From Desulfobacteraceae bacterium (GTDB lineage: Bacteria > Desulfobacterota > Desulfobacteria > Desulfobacterales > SURF-7), in NCBI GenBank assembly GCA_003599865.1, contig QZKS01000028.1, positions 1-64,000 of the forward strand: DNA of 64,000 nt. Reading direction: 5' to 3'. Shown here one piece after another: positions 43,781 through 52,501 of this stretch; the first letter of the stretch is position 1, and each line of letters starts with the position of its first letter. The translations under genes and the position numbers were made by a program. Under the pieces are notes generated by a model. It was not told where the DNA came from. It was given only the letters and a program-made list of their open reading frames with translations, and searched no databases.

Positions 43781-44320
43781 ATGCTCATGAAATGGCCAGC
43801 GAAAAAAGAGAGAGAAGGCCTCGAAGTGCAGAACTTCATCAAGGAATACCAGAGGCTGGCTCTTGGGAGAAGGTTTGTCGTTGAGGAAGAGCGGGAAAAC
43901 CCGGACCGAGTCTTAAGGGACATAAAAACGAATGAAAAGTTTGGACTCGAACTCACGTCGGTCTACTTAAATAATAGGAGTGTGCCCGATGCTCATATGC
44001 GGCAAGGGAACCGCTCCATTTCTATCAATCCCTCTGAGATTGAACAGTACGAAAGAAGAATACTGAGGAGCGTTGTTGATAAGGTCTGTAAAGCAAGGCA
44101 TCATTACCGACTGGAGTTTCCTCTTATTCTGTCGGTATATGTAAACGAATATGTGTCGCTATTCATGGAGCTTGAATACTGGAAGGCTTTTTCGTCACGC
44201 TATAACCTTCTTTTTGATTGTTTCTCACCTTTCACTGAGATCGTTTTCTGGCCACTACCGAGTGCCGATAGGAATCAACCCCTGGTAGTCTCTGTGAGGG
44301 TAGAGAATTGCAATACATAG
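43781..44320 (+). CDS. PD-(D/E)XK-like cassette protein
   Basis: A 179-aa protein starting at ATG 43781, a few bases after an AGGAGG that directly follows the attC core, typical cassette layout. The N-terminal half has NPDRVLRD followed by KFGLELTSVYLNNR, consistent with a PD-(D/E)XK core (D, then E-x-T instead of E-x-K). The rest (FPLILSVYVNEYVSLFMELE, FTEIVFWPL) is beta-alpha in character. It may be a nuclease-fold protein with altered catalytic Lys; not verified. Function unknown. Confidence 0.5.
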   Translation: MLMKWPAKKEREGLEVQNFIKEYQRLALGRRFVVEEERENPDRVLRDIKTNEKFGLELTSVYLNNRSVPDAHMRQGNRSISINPSEIEQYERRILRSVVDKVCKARHHYRLEFPLILSVYVNEYVSLFMELEYWKAFSSRYNLLFDCFSPFTEIVFWPLPSADRNQPLVVSVRVENCNT

Positions 44321-44327
44321 CACGTCG

Positions 44328-44372
44328 TTTCACCGGATTCGCTTCTCTCCCCGGTGAACTTGCCGTTGTAAA
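44328..44372 (+). other. Degenerate attC-like site or terminator-like hairpin
   Basis: TTTCACCGG (44328-44336) and CCGGTGAA (44351-44358) pair, with the sequence continuing into TTGCCGTTGTAA. It lies just after the second cassette gene, the position expected for its attC, but the left core lacks AAC, so the assignment is weak. Confidence 0.3.
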
Positions 44373-44422
44373 AAAATTCTTCATGAAAGGAAAAAATTTA
44401 GCGAAACATGGATGGGAAGGAG

Positions 44423-44758
44423 TTACTCACCGTACATATCCGTTATAAGTTTACGCAACTGGGCCGCCTTGTTGGCAGATAATTTATCGATTTTCTTTTT
44501 TAATCTTTGTTTGCTAATCGTACGAATTTGATCAATGGCAACTTCGGCATTCTTTTTCGCACATTTGATTTGAAGGCGTGTCCTCCATTTCGGGTGCAAT
44601 TTTGATGTTAACGGACAAATCACAACCGTATCCAGATATGTGTTCATTTCATCCTGACTGATTATAACGACCGGACGGATTTTTTGTATTTCTCCCCCTA
44701 TCGTGGGATTGAGGTCAGCGAAATATATTTCGTACCTTTTAATATTCAAAGTTTTCAT
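44423..44758 (-). CDS. mazF: MazF/PemK-family mRNA interferase toxin
   Basis: A 111-aa toxin with the PemK fold signatures RYEIYFADLNPTIGGEIQKIRPVVIISQDEMN, VVICPLTSK and the end DQIRTISKQRLKKKIDKL. These enzymes cleave specific RNA sequences. It overlaps the upstream antitoxin gene by 20 bp, standard for a MazEF-type module. The module sits at the boundary of the cassette region, consistent with accessory DNA. Confidence 0.88.
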   Translation of the reverse strand: MKTLNIKRYEIYFADLNPTIGGEIQKIRPVVIISQDEMNTYLDTVVICPLTSKLHPKWRTRLQIKCAKKNAEVAIDQIRTISKQRLKKKIDKLSANKAAQLRKLITDMYGE

Positions 44759-45011
44759 CCTCTATTCCGTCAAGAAGCGTCGTGTCAAAGTCATCCCATT
44801 GTTCTTTTTCATCAGCCATGGCTTTAAAGGTGTCTTCCCAGGAAAGCTTGCTTTCTTCTTTATTCCGAAGGAGCAGTCCGTTGTCTGTTTCTTCGATTAA
44901 AAGAGAATTTTTCAGGCCATATTTTTGAAGGAGCGTTTTGGGGATGCGAACTCCTTTGGAATTACCGATAGGGACTATTTTTGCATCTCTTGTTCGTAGC
45001 GGATCATGCAT
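44739..45011 (-). CDS. mazE: AbrB/MazE-type antitoxin
   Basis: Start at ATG 45011 (MHDPLRTRDAKIVPIGNSKG), with GGAG 8 nt upstream; 90 aa. KIVPIGNSKGVRIPKTLLQKYGL is the AbrB/SpoVT swapped-hairpin DNA-binding domain, and the acidic C-terminus (QWDDFDTTLLDGIEDENFEY) would wrap around the toxin. It neutralises the MazF-like toxin encoded directly downstream and probably represses the pair. Confidence 0.85.
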   Translation of the reverse strand: MHDPLRTRDAKIVPIGNSKGVRIPKTLLQKYGLKNSLLIEETDNGLLLRNKEESKLSWEDTFKAMADEKEQWDDFDTTLLDGIEDENFEY

Positions 45012-45240
45012 CAGAAATCTCCTGAAAATGAATATGTTAAAATTGTAACTATTGTAATTACATTTAAGACGGCTGTCAAGGTTAAACAAAACAGGAAAGC
45101 CTTGCAAAACATGTTGTAAATTTTAGTGAAATCTTAGAGTGTTATGGAATCTAATCTACTGATGATACAGAAAGTCCTTGCCTCTGAACTTTTTGGCTTG
45201 CGCTGCAATAAAGGCAGGATGAAAAAAAACACCCCTTGCG

Positions 45241-46341
45241 CTATTTTATTTTGGAAAACCCGGGAATCAATGTCTTGGTGCTTTTCACGCCCTGAAGCTT
45301 CCGAAAATTCACGTGCACAAACTGGGAAATGACTTCCGCATCTGAGCAAAGCAAATCCCTCGTTAATTCGACTTTCACCAGGATATCCGCATCCCCGTGC
45401 ACCGAATGGACCTCCTTTACTTCTTCCAGGTGAAAAAGCTTCTCCATGATCCTGAACTCCCGGTTGCCGTCCACGCTCATAAGAATAAAGGCCGTTATTC
45501 CCCGCTTCATTTCCGGATAGTCATTATCCTTTATATCCGCCATTTTTTTTCGAAACGCCTCCATGTCCTTGGGAATCAGCTTGTCAATGCCGATCCCGTA
45601 GGCTCGTTTCTGCAGTTTTGTCCATTGATGATAACTGATATAGGCATACAAATCCGCAATCGTCCGTTTCGGAAATTTTTCGATCAGCCGGCTGCGTTTA
45701 ATGATTGTATATAGCGGCCGGTATATTGTCTTATACCAATCCTGGGCAGCATCGCTAAATGTGAACTCTTGATGCTGCTCTTCTTTCAGATATTTTTCAT
45801 GGAAAGCAATCTGGTCCAGCAGGCGAACATAATGACCTGCTTCCGTCAGTCCGATCTCAGACGTCAGCCGGGTTTTGTCTGCGAATTCCGACCGTTCAAA
45901 ATACAGAATATTCTGAAACGTATTCCTGCCGGGTATGAATTCAATGACCTGCGCCAGGATCTCCTCATTCCCCAGTGCTTTTGCCGCCGAAATCCGGTGA
46001 TTCCCGTCTAGAACATAATATTCATCTTTAATCTGGTACAGCTTGACCGGCTCAAATACTTTCCCCTGCTGCATGGCCTCCTTGATCCACTCCAGCCGTT
46101 CGGTAGGGAGATGCTGCCGGGGCTGGAACCTGCTGTCAAAATCCTGGTATCGCCCGACACTCCCAACCACTGCTTTTAGCTGCACGGTCCGAATTCCCCG
46201 ATCCCGATAATCAAAAGCCGACTCCTCCTTCTGGTAGTCATCAAAACACTTTACTCCGGAAGCCGGATCGCATGTCCGGCGGGGGAAAAAGAATGTTTTA
46301 CTTTTCTTGCACGCCTTCGATATCCAGGAAGCAAAACCCAT
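45241..46341 (-). CDS. ParB-like domain fused to Lrp/AsnC-type RAM domain
   Basis: A 366-aa protein. Residues 55-150 hold a ParB N-terminal/Srx-like fold (the VLDGNHRISAAKALGNEEI motif with a preceding EPVKLYQI strand), usually found in ParB and ParB-like NTP-binding proteins. The middle (about 155-280) is helical. The C-terminus (GITAFILMSVDGNREF, VKEVHSVHGDADILVKVEL) is a RAM/AsnC effector-binding domain. This combination is uncommon and suggests a ligand-responsive regulator or enzyme. It overlaps the phosphoesterase gene by 44 bp, so the two may be translated together. Confidence 0.65.
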   Translation of the reverse strand: MGFASWISKACKKSKTFFFPRRTCDPASGVKCFDDYQKEESAFDYRDRGIRTVQLKAVVGSVGRYQDFDSRFQPRQHLPTERLEWIKEAMQQGKVFEPVKLYQIKDEYYVLDGNHRISAAKALGNEEILAQVIEFIPGRNTFQNILYFERSEFADKTRLTSEIGLTEAGHYVRLLDQIAFHEKYLKEEQHQEFTFSDAAQDWYKTIYRPLYTIIKRSRLIEKFPKRTIADLYAYISYHQWTKLQKRAYGIGIDKLIPKDMEAFRKKMADIKDNDYPEMKRGITAFILMSVDGNREFRIMEKLFHLEEVKEVHSVHGDADILVKVELTRDLLCSDAEVISQFVHVNFRKLQGVKSTKTLIPGFSKIK

Positions 46342-46924
46342 AGGTGTTCACCACTCTTGTTCGTTTCACGGTTGTTATTCTGTCGGAAAAATCTTGAAAA
46401 TCCCGGTGAATATGTCCATGAATGAAATACCTTGGCTGGTATTTATCAATAAGCCGCCGGAAGCTCGCAAAACCAAGATGGCATGGATCCGGTTGGTCAT
46501 GGATACCTTTCGGAGGGGCATGGGAAATCACAATATCCACTCCTTTTTTCATCCACAAGGTAAACCGCAGCCGCCTAATAATGGAGCGCATTTGCATCTC
46601 TTTATATTGATAAGGTCCGCCATTGTACCAGATCGACCCTTCCAACCCGAGAATTCGTATTCCTTTTGTTTTTACCAGCCTGCCATGTATATCCATACAG
46701 CCTTGCGGTTTTTTTTCCATAAAACGAATGTCATGGTTTCCGCATACATAAAACAAAGGCGCCCCAAAAGAAACCGCTAAGGATGTCAGGTATTCCGGGG
46801 GAAGATCACCGCAGGACAGGATCAGATCGATCTCCTGTAAACTCTTTTCATCACCTTTGATCTCCTGAAGGGGCCTTACGACATCAGAAACAGATAACAA
46901 TCGGATTCGTTTTATTTTTTTCAT
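46298..46924 (-). CDS. Calcineurin-like metallophosphoesterase
   Basis: A 208-aa protein with phosphoesterase motifs: LSVSDVVRP at the first position, LSCGDLPPEYL (GD), VCGNHD (GNHD), VISHAPP and HGHIH. The first motif carries D but not the usual H of DxH, which could alter the metal site; the other metal ligands are present. Members of this superfamily hydrolyse phosphodiesters and phosphomonoesters. It overlaps the ParB/RAM gene by 44 bp and precedes it on the same strand. Confidence 0.8.
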   Translation of the reverse strand: MKKIKRIRLLSVSDVVRPLQEIKGDEKSLQEIDLILSCGDLPPEYLTSLAVSFGAPLFYVCGNHDIRFMEKKPQGCMDIHGRLVKTKGIRILGLEGSIWYNGGPYQYKEMQMRSIIRRLRFTLWMKKGVDIVISHAPPKGIHDQPDPCHLGFASFRRLIDKYQPRYFIHGHIHRDFQDFSDRITTVKRTRVVNTYGFCFLDIEGVQEK

Positions 46925-47033
46925 AATCAGTTACTGGTTCAGGCTGAATTTTACCGGCAAGTGGAATGGCCCTGTGCTGATTTTAATCAATCATATTTTC
47001 TAAAGCAAATATTGTTTTACACATATGTGGATA

Positions 47034-49829
47034 TCATTCCACTCTCATGATCCAGCTGTCTTTGCTGCGGGATGGATCGGTTCTCACCTCTTTAATCTCC
47101 GCACGTTTATAGTCCTTGTTCAGGATGATCGAAGCATTTTGGCCGAAAATTTTAGTGCCTTCATAAATGCCGCCGCTCACGGAAACACGCGCATCCTGTT
47201 TCTGATTGATGGACCATTGCAGCTTTTCCTGTTTTTCATCCTTTAGATCATTGATGCTTTTCTCAATTTCCATCACACTGGTTTTTAGAGAATTTTTTTT
47301 CTCTTCCAGCTGATCCTGCTGTGCGAACAGCTGATTAATGGTTGCATCCGCATCTTTTGCCTTCTGATCCAGCGCCTGAATATAGGCCTTTATTTTTTCC
47401 ACCGCACCTTTCTCCATATTTCCCGGTGATTCTTTCAGTTTTTTTTCCAGATCCCGCTTCTCAACCATGGAACGATCCTGGATTTGAGCATAATTGGCAA
47501 TATCCAATTGGAGTTGGGAATCCTTTCCTTCCAGCCCCTGCTCCTGAGCAAGCAGTTCTTCCCTGCTTTGCTGCAGTTCTGATATTTTCACATGAAGCTT
47601 TTCGATCTCTTTATCCATGTGGGAATCCACACCGATCCACAAGGTACAAGGCGAGGACATATCCGTTCCAATCTGTTTGGCCAGAATCCCCTTCTTGGCT
47701 GCTATTTCAGAAGAAATAATCTTTCCGCTTTTGACAACACACATCCCGCTGGTATCGATTTTCGAATCTATGATCTCCTTATCGATATCCACATCACCAT
47801 ACGCGGAAATGGTTGCATTTTTTAAATATTTTGCTTTCATGTTTCCGTGTATATGGATTTTCGCGTCATTGACGCCGCCGGTCACCTTTAAATCACCGGA
47901 AAGCTCAATTTCAGCTTCCCCGATCTCGCTTGCAGTCAAGCTGCTGGCCTTGACACGAAAGCCGCTCTGAACAACACCGCTTACATTCACATTTCCATTA
48001 AAATCAATATGGCCGGTTTCATACCCGACATCCCCCTTGATCTTAAGTTCCGACAACACGGAAACTTTTCCGCCAAATTCTGCACCCGGCTGTCCGTCAA
48101 CCTTGGCAAAGGCTTTTTGTCCATCCTCAAACAACTCTACGCCCGGACCGGCTTTCAAGCTGATATCGCGGATCTCTTCCGGATGGATCGGATGCCCGAA
48201 GACATCGATCCCCTGTTCCCCTTCTATCATATGAATTTTTTCCGCCAGAAGGGTTCCCTTCTGAACAAAGGGAATTTCTCCACGGTCCTTGTAATCAATC
48301 TGGCCGCCTTCACCCAGGGCTCCCACCTTCAGGTGTTCGGTATCAAAATAATATTTAATTTTCCCCGGTCTTCCCGTCTTCGGGAATTTTCCCTGTGCAA
48401 TTTTGAATTTCCGGTCAAGATACCCTTCATACCGCAAAAATCCCTCCAGCATGGTATCATCGACCAGTCCATAGACAATTTTATGATCCATTAAAAAATC
48501 CTTGAGGTCATATACATCAAGCGATTCCGGGATTTCCGATTTTCTGCGCAGATATGACCGCAAGCGATCCCTCGAGATAATAATCTCGAATACAATATCC
48601 CGGAATCCAGCCTCCGTAATTGTGGCATCCGGTTCATCATCATCTTCCATCTGTATTAATGCATCGGTTTGGGCTTTTATGATTTCATCCCGCTGATCGG
48701 ATGTCAGTGCCGACATCCGGACCAGAATCTCACCGATTCGTTCAATACTACCCCCCTGCTCTTTTTGGTCTTCCTGCTCCTGCAGCGCCTTGTCGACATC
48801 TTCCTGAATGAGAAATCCTTTTTTGATCCCGATCTGTCCGAATTTTTCCGCAGCCAGGACAAGACGTTCCTGCTTGACAAGCACCGCATCCCGCTGCTCA
48901 GGGGTCAGAATGTTTTCACGCACCAGAATATTGCCGATCAGTATCCGCATTCCGGATGACTGAAATTTTTCCAGCTGCTCCTCCAGTGCCTTGTCAACTT
49001 CCTCTCTGGTTGCCAGGTTGTCATCAATGACCATGTTACCGAATTTTTTATCCAGGTTGCGAATATGAAAAAACTTTTTGTCTTTCAGAACCTCCATCTT
49101 TTCGGACATATCCTGATCCAAGGCAGGGGGTATTTTGTTCAAGGAAGCTGTTTCGGCAGAAGCATGCAACTTTATTTTCAGATCCGGTCCAGGCGGTTTA
49201 TCCATTGTATTGTCCGACGCATTTTTCCGAACTGATTCCCGGCCTGCATGATCAGTTCCTGCGGTTTCAGAGAGACCGGAGGAGATGGCATCCTGATTCC
49301 GACCCTGCTTCATCAGAATCGCATTACACTCCTGCCGGGTAAGGGCACCCGACTCCAAAAGGATGGTTCCCGCCGGAATAGATTCACGACTGTTTTTGAA
49401 TCGTTTTGCCTGCTCATCCAGGGCACGATCCGCCTGTTCCTGAGAAACATTGTACTGGTTTACCGCAATCCGGCAGAACTCTTTATCCAGCTGCCGCATG
49501 ACGGTAATCATTAAAATTGATTTCTTGCTTTCTGAAATGACTCCCTGTTTCAAGAGAATCTCTTCCAGCGGAAGTTCTTTTCCTGTCTTTTCCCTTACGG
49601 CTTTCTGCATGGAAATGGCTTTGATCAAATCCGTTTCCTGAACAAGCCGATTTTCAAGGGCGATCCGGCCAAGGAGAGGATAGCTTTTCGCTGCAGAAAC
49701 TGGTTCAGCCTTGAATTTTTGCCGGCATTTTTTGCAGGTTACCATTTTCCCGAGAATATGATCCGGTATCCGGTACGTCGAGCCGCAAAAAGTACAAGAA
49801 ATCGTTATCTCATTCTTTTCTGGTGCCAT
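47034..49829 (-). CDS. FapA-like (DUF342) protein with MJ0042 zinc ribbon
   Basis: A 931-aa protein. The N-terminus is an MJ0042-type zinc ribbon (C12, C15, C32, C35: ISCTFCGSTYRI and VTCKKC). Residues ~50-400 contain about five repeats of the LPLEEILLKQGVISESKKSIL or NILVRENILTPEQRDAVL type, a helical unit found in type IV pilus/flagellar-associated proteins. A DUF342 region follows, starting with QIDYKDRGEIPFVQKGTLLA and a right-handed beta-helix (GDVGYETGHIDFNGNVNVSG), ending in a coiled coil. FapA in Bacillus localises flagella-related proteins. It is a single-gene unit. Confidence 0.8.
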   Translation of the reverse strand: MAPEKNEITISCTFCGSTYRIPDHILGKMVTCKKCRQKFKAEPVSAAKSYPLLGRIALENRLVQETDLIKAISMQKAVREKTGKELPLEEILLKQGVISESKKSILMITVMRQLDKEFCRIAVNQYNVSQEQADRALDEQAKRFKNSRESIPAGTILLESGALTRQECNAILMKQGRNQDAISSGLSETAGTDHAGRESVRKNASDNTMDKPPGPDLKIKLHASAETASLNKIPPALDQDMSEKMEVLKDKKFFHIRNLDKKFGNMVIDDNLATREEVDKALEEQLEKFQSSGMRILIGNILVRENILTPEQRDAVLVKQERLVLAAEKFGQIGIKKGFLIQEDVDKALQEQEDQKEQGGSIERIGEILVRMSALTSDQRDEIIKAQTDALIQMEDDDEPDATITEAGFRDIVFEIIISRDRLRSYLRRKSEIPESLDVYDLKDFLMDHKIVYGLVDDTMLEGFLRYEGYLDRKFKIAQGKFPKTGRPGKIKYYFDTEHLKVGALGEGGQIDYKDRGEIPFVQKGTLLAEKIHMIEGEQGIDVFGHPIHPEEIRDISLKAGPGVELFEDGQKAFAKVDGQPGAEFGGKVSVLSELKIKGDVGYETGHIDFNGNVNVSGVVQSGFRVKASSLTASEIGEAEIELSGDLKVTGGVNDAKIHIHGNMKAKYLKNATISAYGDVDIDKEIIDSKIDTSGMCVVKSGKIISSEIAAKKGILAKQIGTDMSSPCTLWIGVDSHMDKEIEKLHVKISELQQSREELLAQEQGLEGKDSQLQLDIANYAQIQDRSMVEKRDLEKKLKESPGNMEKGAVEKIKAYIQALDQKAKDADATINQLFAQQDQLEEKKNSLKTSVMEIEKSINDLKDEKQEKLQWSINQKQDARVSVSGGIYEGTKIFGQNASIILNKDYKRAEIKEVRTDPSRSKDSWIMRVE

Positions 49830-50121
49830 GGATCTTTTCCTTCATGTAATAAGTACCACTCGCGGCTTTTCGATTGGAATCCGCTTTCGGGTTTTGATAA
49901 TTAGTAATAATTGAGTGGCTGATGAAATGGAACAAACGGGACAAATACGATCCGGTGATAAAACATCATTTGACAGACAATATACTAAAGTATTGAATAC
50001 TTGTCAAATTTAATCAGGATGATTCTGCGGTTCCTGCGATTTAACAATGGTTGCCCCCCATCCTCCAAAATCGGAATGGGAATCGCAATAAGATACGACA
50101 AGGGGATTTTGATCCAGCCGG

Positions 50122-51849
50122 CTATGAATGCCAAAGATAGGTGATCAATCCCGCCAGTACAAAATTCGCCTCCATCCAGAAAACAGAACGAACACCGACA
50201 AACAACTCCATATTCTTATTCGAATACAGCAAAAACCACATCAGGGCCGGTATCAGACAAAGGGATATGGCCAAAGAAAAAACAGAACCCCAAAGACCGG
50301 CTGCAAAAAGAAAAAAAACAGAACCCATCAGGGTTCGTCTCAATAACACCCGTGTCTTTTTTTCACCGATAATAATAGGCAATGTTTTGGTACCGGCAAT
50401 TCGATCTCCCTGCATGGCCAGAATATCAAAAAAGGCTGTCCGGACAAATACAATCCCAATCGTCCAGAAAAACACGAAACCCGACAGAACTGTAATTCTT
50501 CCGTTTTCCGATAATGCCGGGAAAACCGATGTTACAATGCCCCATGCCAGAACAATCAGGATTGTTTTTGAACCTGGGACCTCACTGATTCGATGATACG
50601 GAAACAAGCGAAATCGATCCGGAATCAATTTGATGTTATACAGGAGGCCCATAATGCTCATTGTCGTCAGGAGTAAAAACGGCATCATTCCCATGACACA
50701 TGCGGTAATCAGACCGGTACCCCCTGCAAGACATGCCAGCAGGGCAAGATGGAATTTATGCTTTTCATAAAAATAAGCACGAGCCGGATCATTGAACTGG
50801 TCTGATTTTCTTCCGATCAGGTTATTCAACGTATGCATGGACAGGACATACAGAAAGGAAATAAAAATATAGGAGGCATTATTTTCAACCCCCTGAAGGG
50901 AGGTTGAAGTATATGTCAAACACGATGCCCCGATTGCAACATACAGATTTGTATAGAAAAGAGCCTGCTGAACCGGCTCGATCATCTTTCTCCACTTTTT
51001 TTGATTTTTGTTCTGGAGAGACTCGATCTTTTTCAGGACTCTATTGATGATCCAATTGGGGGTGGAAGCCCCTGCCGTAATCCCGAACGTACGAACCCCT
51101 CGAAAATCCTGCCTATCGAGTTCCGATTCATCTTCGATATGAATCGCCGGTTTTCCGGCCTCTCTTGCCACCTCCACCAATCGTTGTGTGTTCCCGCTGT
51201 TCCGGCCTCCGACAACAATCAGGGTATCTACTTTTTCAGCAAGCGTCTTGACTTCTGCCTGCCGTTTTTCCGTCGAGTCGCAAATGGTGTTATACAGTTC
51301 ATAATGGGGACAATTTTGCTCAGCCCATTTCGTCACTTCTTCAAAAAGCTTTGTGTTCTGTGTGGTCTGAGCCACAACAATGGCCTGACCAAATTTCGGA
51401 AGTGCTTCCAGTTCCGCTATGCTGTTGACGACATACCCTTTTTCGCCTGCATATCCCAGAAGGCCGATCACCTCCGGATGATCATTATCCCCCACGATAA
51501 TCACGGAATAGCCTTTGCCCGCATGTTTTCGAATGATGGTCTGGACTTTGATAACCCGTGGACAGGTGGCATCTTTAACGGTAAAGCCGGCAGCAATCAG
51601 TTTCTTTTTGATTTCCGGAGGAACACCATGAGCTCTGATCAGGATGGTCCCAGAACCATTCTCCGGAATTTCCCGGATCACACGAATCCCTTTTTCCTCT
51701 AACAATGCAAGAACCTGAGGATTGTGAATCAGCGGACCATAAGAACAGATCGGCCCCTGATTGCTGTTGGACGCATCCAGGCTCATTTCAACCGCACGGC
51801 GGACCCCCATACAGAAACCGGATGTTTTGGCGATATGGATTTTCGTCAA
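50122..51849 (-). CDS. IspH-UbiA fusion protein
   Basis: A 575-aa two-enzyme protein. Residues 1-280 are 4-hydroxy-3-methylbut-2-enyl diphosphate reductase, with Fe-S cysteines C13, C96 and C190 and catalytic contacts H42, H74, E126 and the GGRNSGNT and ITAGASTP loops. Residues ~295-575 are a UbiA-family integral membrane prenyltransferase, with the Asp-rich motifs NNLIGRKSDQFND (N342, D350, D354) and DILAMQGDRIAG (D475, D482). Linking these suggests direct supply of isoprenoid diphosphate to a membrane prenylation step. It starts at TTG, 3 bp after the cooT stop codon. Confidence 0.85.
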   Translation of the reverse strand: MTKIHIAKTSGFCMGVRRAVEMSLDASNSNQGPICSYGPLIHNPQVLALLEEKGIRVIREIPENGSGTILIRAHGVPPEIKKKLIAAGFTVKDATCPRVIKVQTIIRKHAGKGYSVIIVGDNDHPEVIGLLGYAGEKGYVVNSIAELEALPKFGQAIVVAQTTQNTKLFEEVTKWAEQNCPHYELYNTICDSTEKRQAEVKTLAEKVDTLIVVGGRNSGNTQRLVEVAREAGKPAIHIEDESELDRQDFRGVRTFGITAGASTPNWIINRVLKKIESLQNKNQKKWRKMIEPVQQALFYTNLYVAIGASCLTYTSTSLQGVENNASYIFISFLYVLSMHTLNNLIGRKSDQFNDPARAYFYEKHKFHLALLACLAGGTGLITACVMGMMPFLLLTTMSIMGLLYNIKLIPDRFRLFPYHRISEVPGSKTILIVLAWGIVTSVFPALSENGRITVLSGFVFFWTIGIVFVRTAFFDILAMQGDRIAGTKTLPIIIGEKKTRVLLRRTLMGSVFFLFAAGLWGSVFSLAISLCLIPALMWFLLYSNKNMELFVGVRSVFWMEANFVLAGLITYLWHS

Positions 51850-51852
51850 TGG

Positions 51853-52044
51853 TTATTCTTTTGGTTTTATAAAGATATTATGATCGATCAGTGCCAGAGA
51901 ATGAATGGTTCCCTTGACAAATTTCTGTTCACCGAAAATGCTGATCAGTTTTACGCCGTCGCCTTCAGGCTCGACAGTGTCAACCGCTTCCATAACCAGT
52001 TTATTTCCTTCCTTCTCAATAAGATACGCATTTGCTTCACACAT
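51853..52044 (-). CDS. cooT: CooT-family nickel-binding protein
   Basis: Start at ATG 52044, five bases after AAGGAG, gives 63 aa: MCEANAYLIEKEGNKLVMEA... This is the CooT family, small beta proteins in which the N-terminal Cys2 helps bind nickel; the first described member aids CO dehydrogenase maturation. EGDGVKLISIFGEQKFVKG is a conserved family stretch. It is followed by ispH-ubiA and preceded by a DUF3842 gene, a frequent pairing in anaerobes. Confidence 0.8.
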   Translation of the reverse strand: MCEANAYLIEKEGNKLVMEAVDTVEPEGDGVKLISIFGEQKFVKGTIHSLALIDHNIFIKPKE

Positions 52045-52082
52045 ATTTGCTCCTTTTTTCATGGCAGAGGCTGTCCTCTGCC

Positions 52083-52493
52083 TTATATGTCCTTTAAACG
52101 TTCCTGCACGAGCTCTTCAATCAAATGCGGCAGAGGCTGCGGAATGAGTCCTGCGATCTCTATGTTTTCCTGTGAAAGCGGAATCAGAATTTTCCTGGCA
52201 GGACTGGAGGCAACCGCCGCTGCAATGGCCGGTGTAACCTCTCCCATCATGGCATTGGCCATGATGATGCCGATCGGACCGATGATGATATCCACTTTTT
52301 GAACGGTCTGAACAATGGCATTTTCTCCGGAGGCCCCCCGGTTTGCTTTTGCTTTGAGCATCTGGGCTGTTGCAATGGCATTGGTACCAAGGGCGGTAAT
52401 ATCTATCGAATCCTCAAAAAAATCCCTTAATTTTTTGATCGTTGCACTGCCGATCCCGCCCCCCTGGCCGTCAATGATACAGATTTGCTTCAT
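52083..52493 (-). CDS. DUF3842 family protein
   Basis: A 136-aa protein with the nucleotide-fold opening ICIIDGQGGGIGSATIKKL, TALGTNAIATAQMLKAKANRGASGENAIVQ and VDIIIGPIGIIMANAMMGEVTP. These are hallmarks of DUF3842, a family with a Rossmann-like fold and no established function, often found beside CooT. It follows the NYN gene by 8 bp, and cooT starts 38 bp downstream. Confidence 0.85.
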   Translation of the reverse strand: MKQICIIDGQGGGIGSATIKKLRDFFEDSIDITALGTNAIATAQMLKAKANRGASGENAIVQTVQKVDIIIGPIGIIMANAMMGEVTPAIAAAVASSPARKILIPLSQENIEIAGLIPQPLPHLIEELVQERLKDI

Positions 52494-52501
52494 ACTTGCC
52501 C

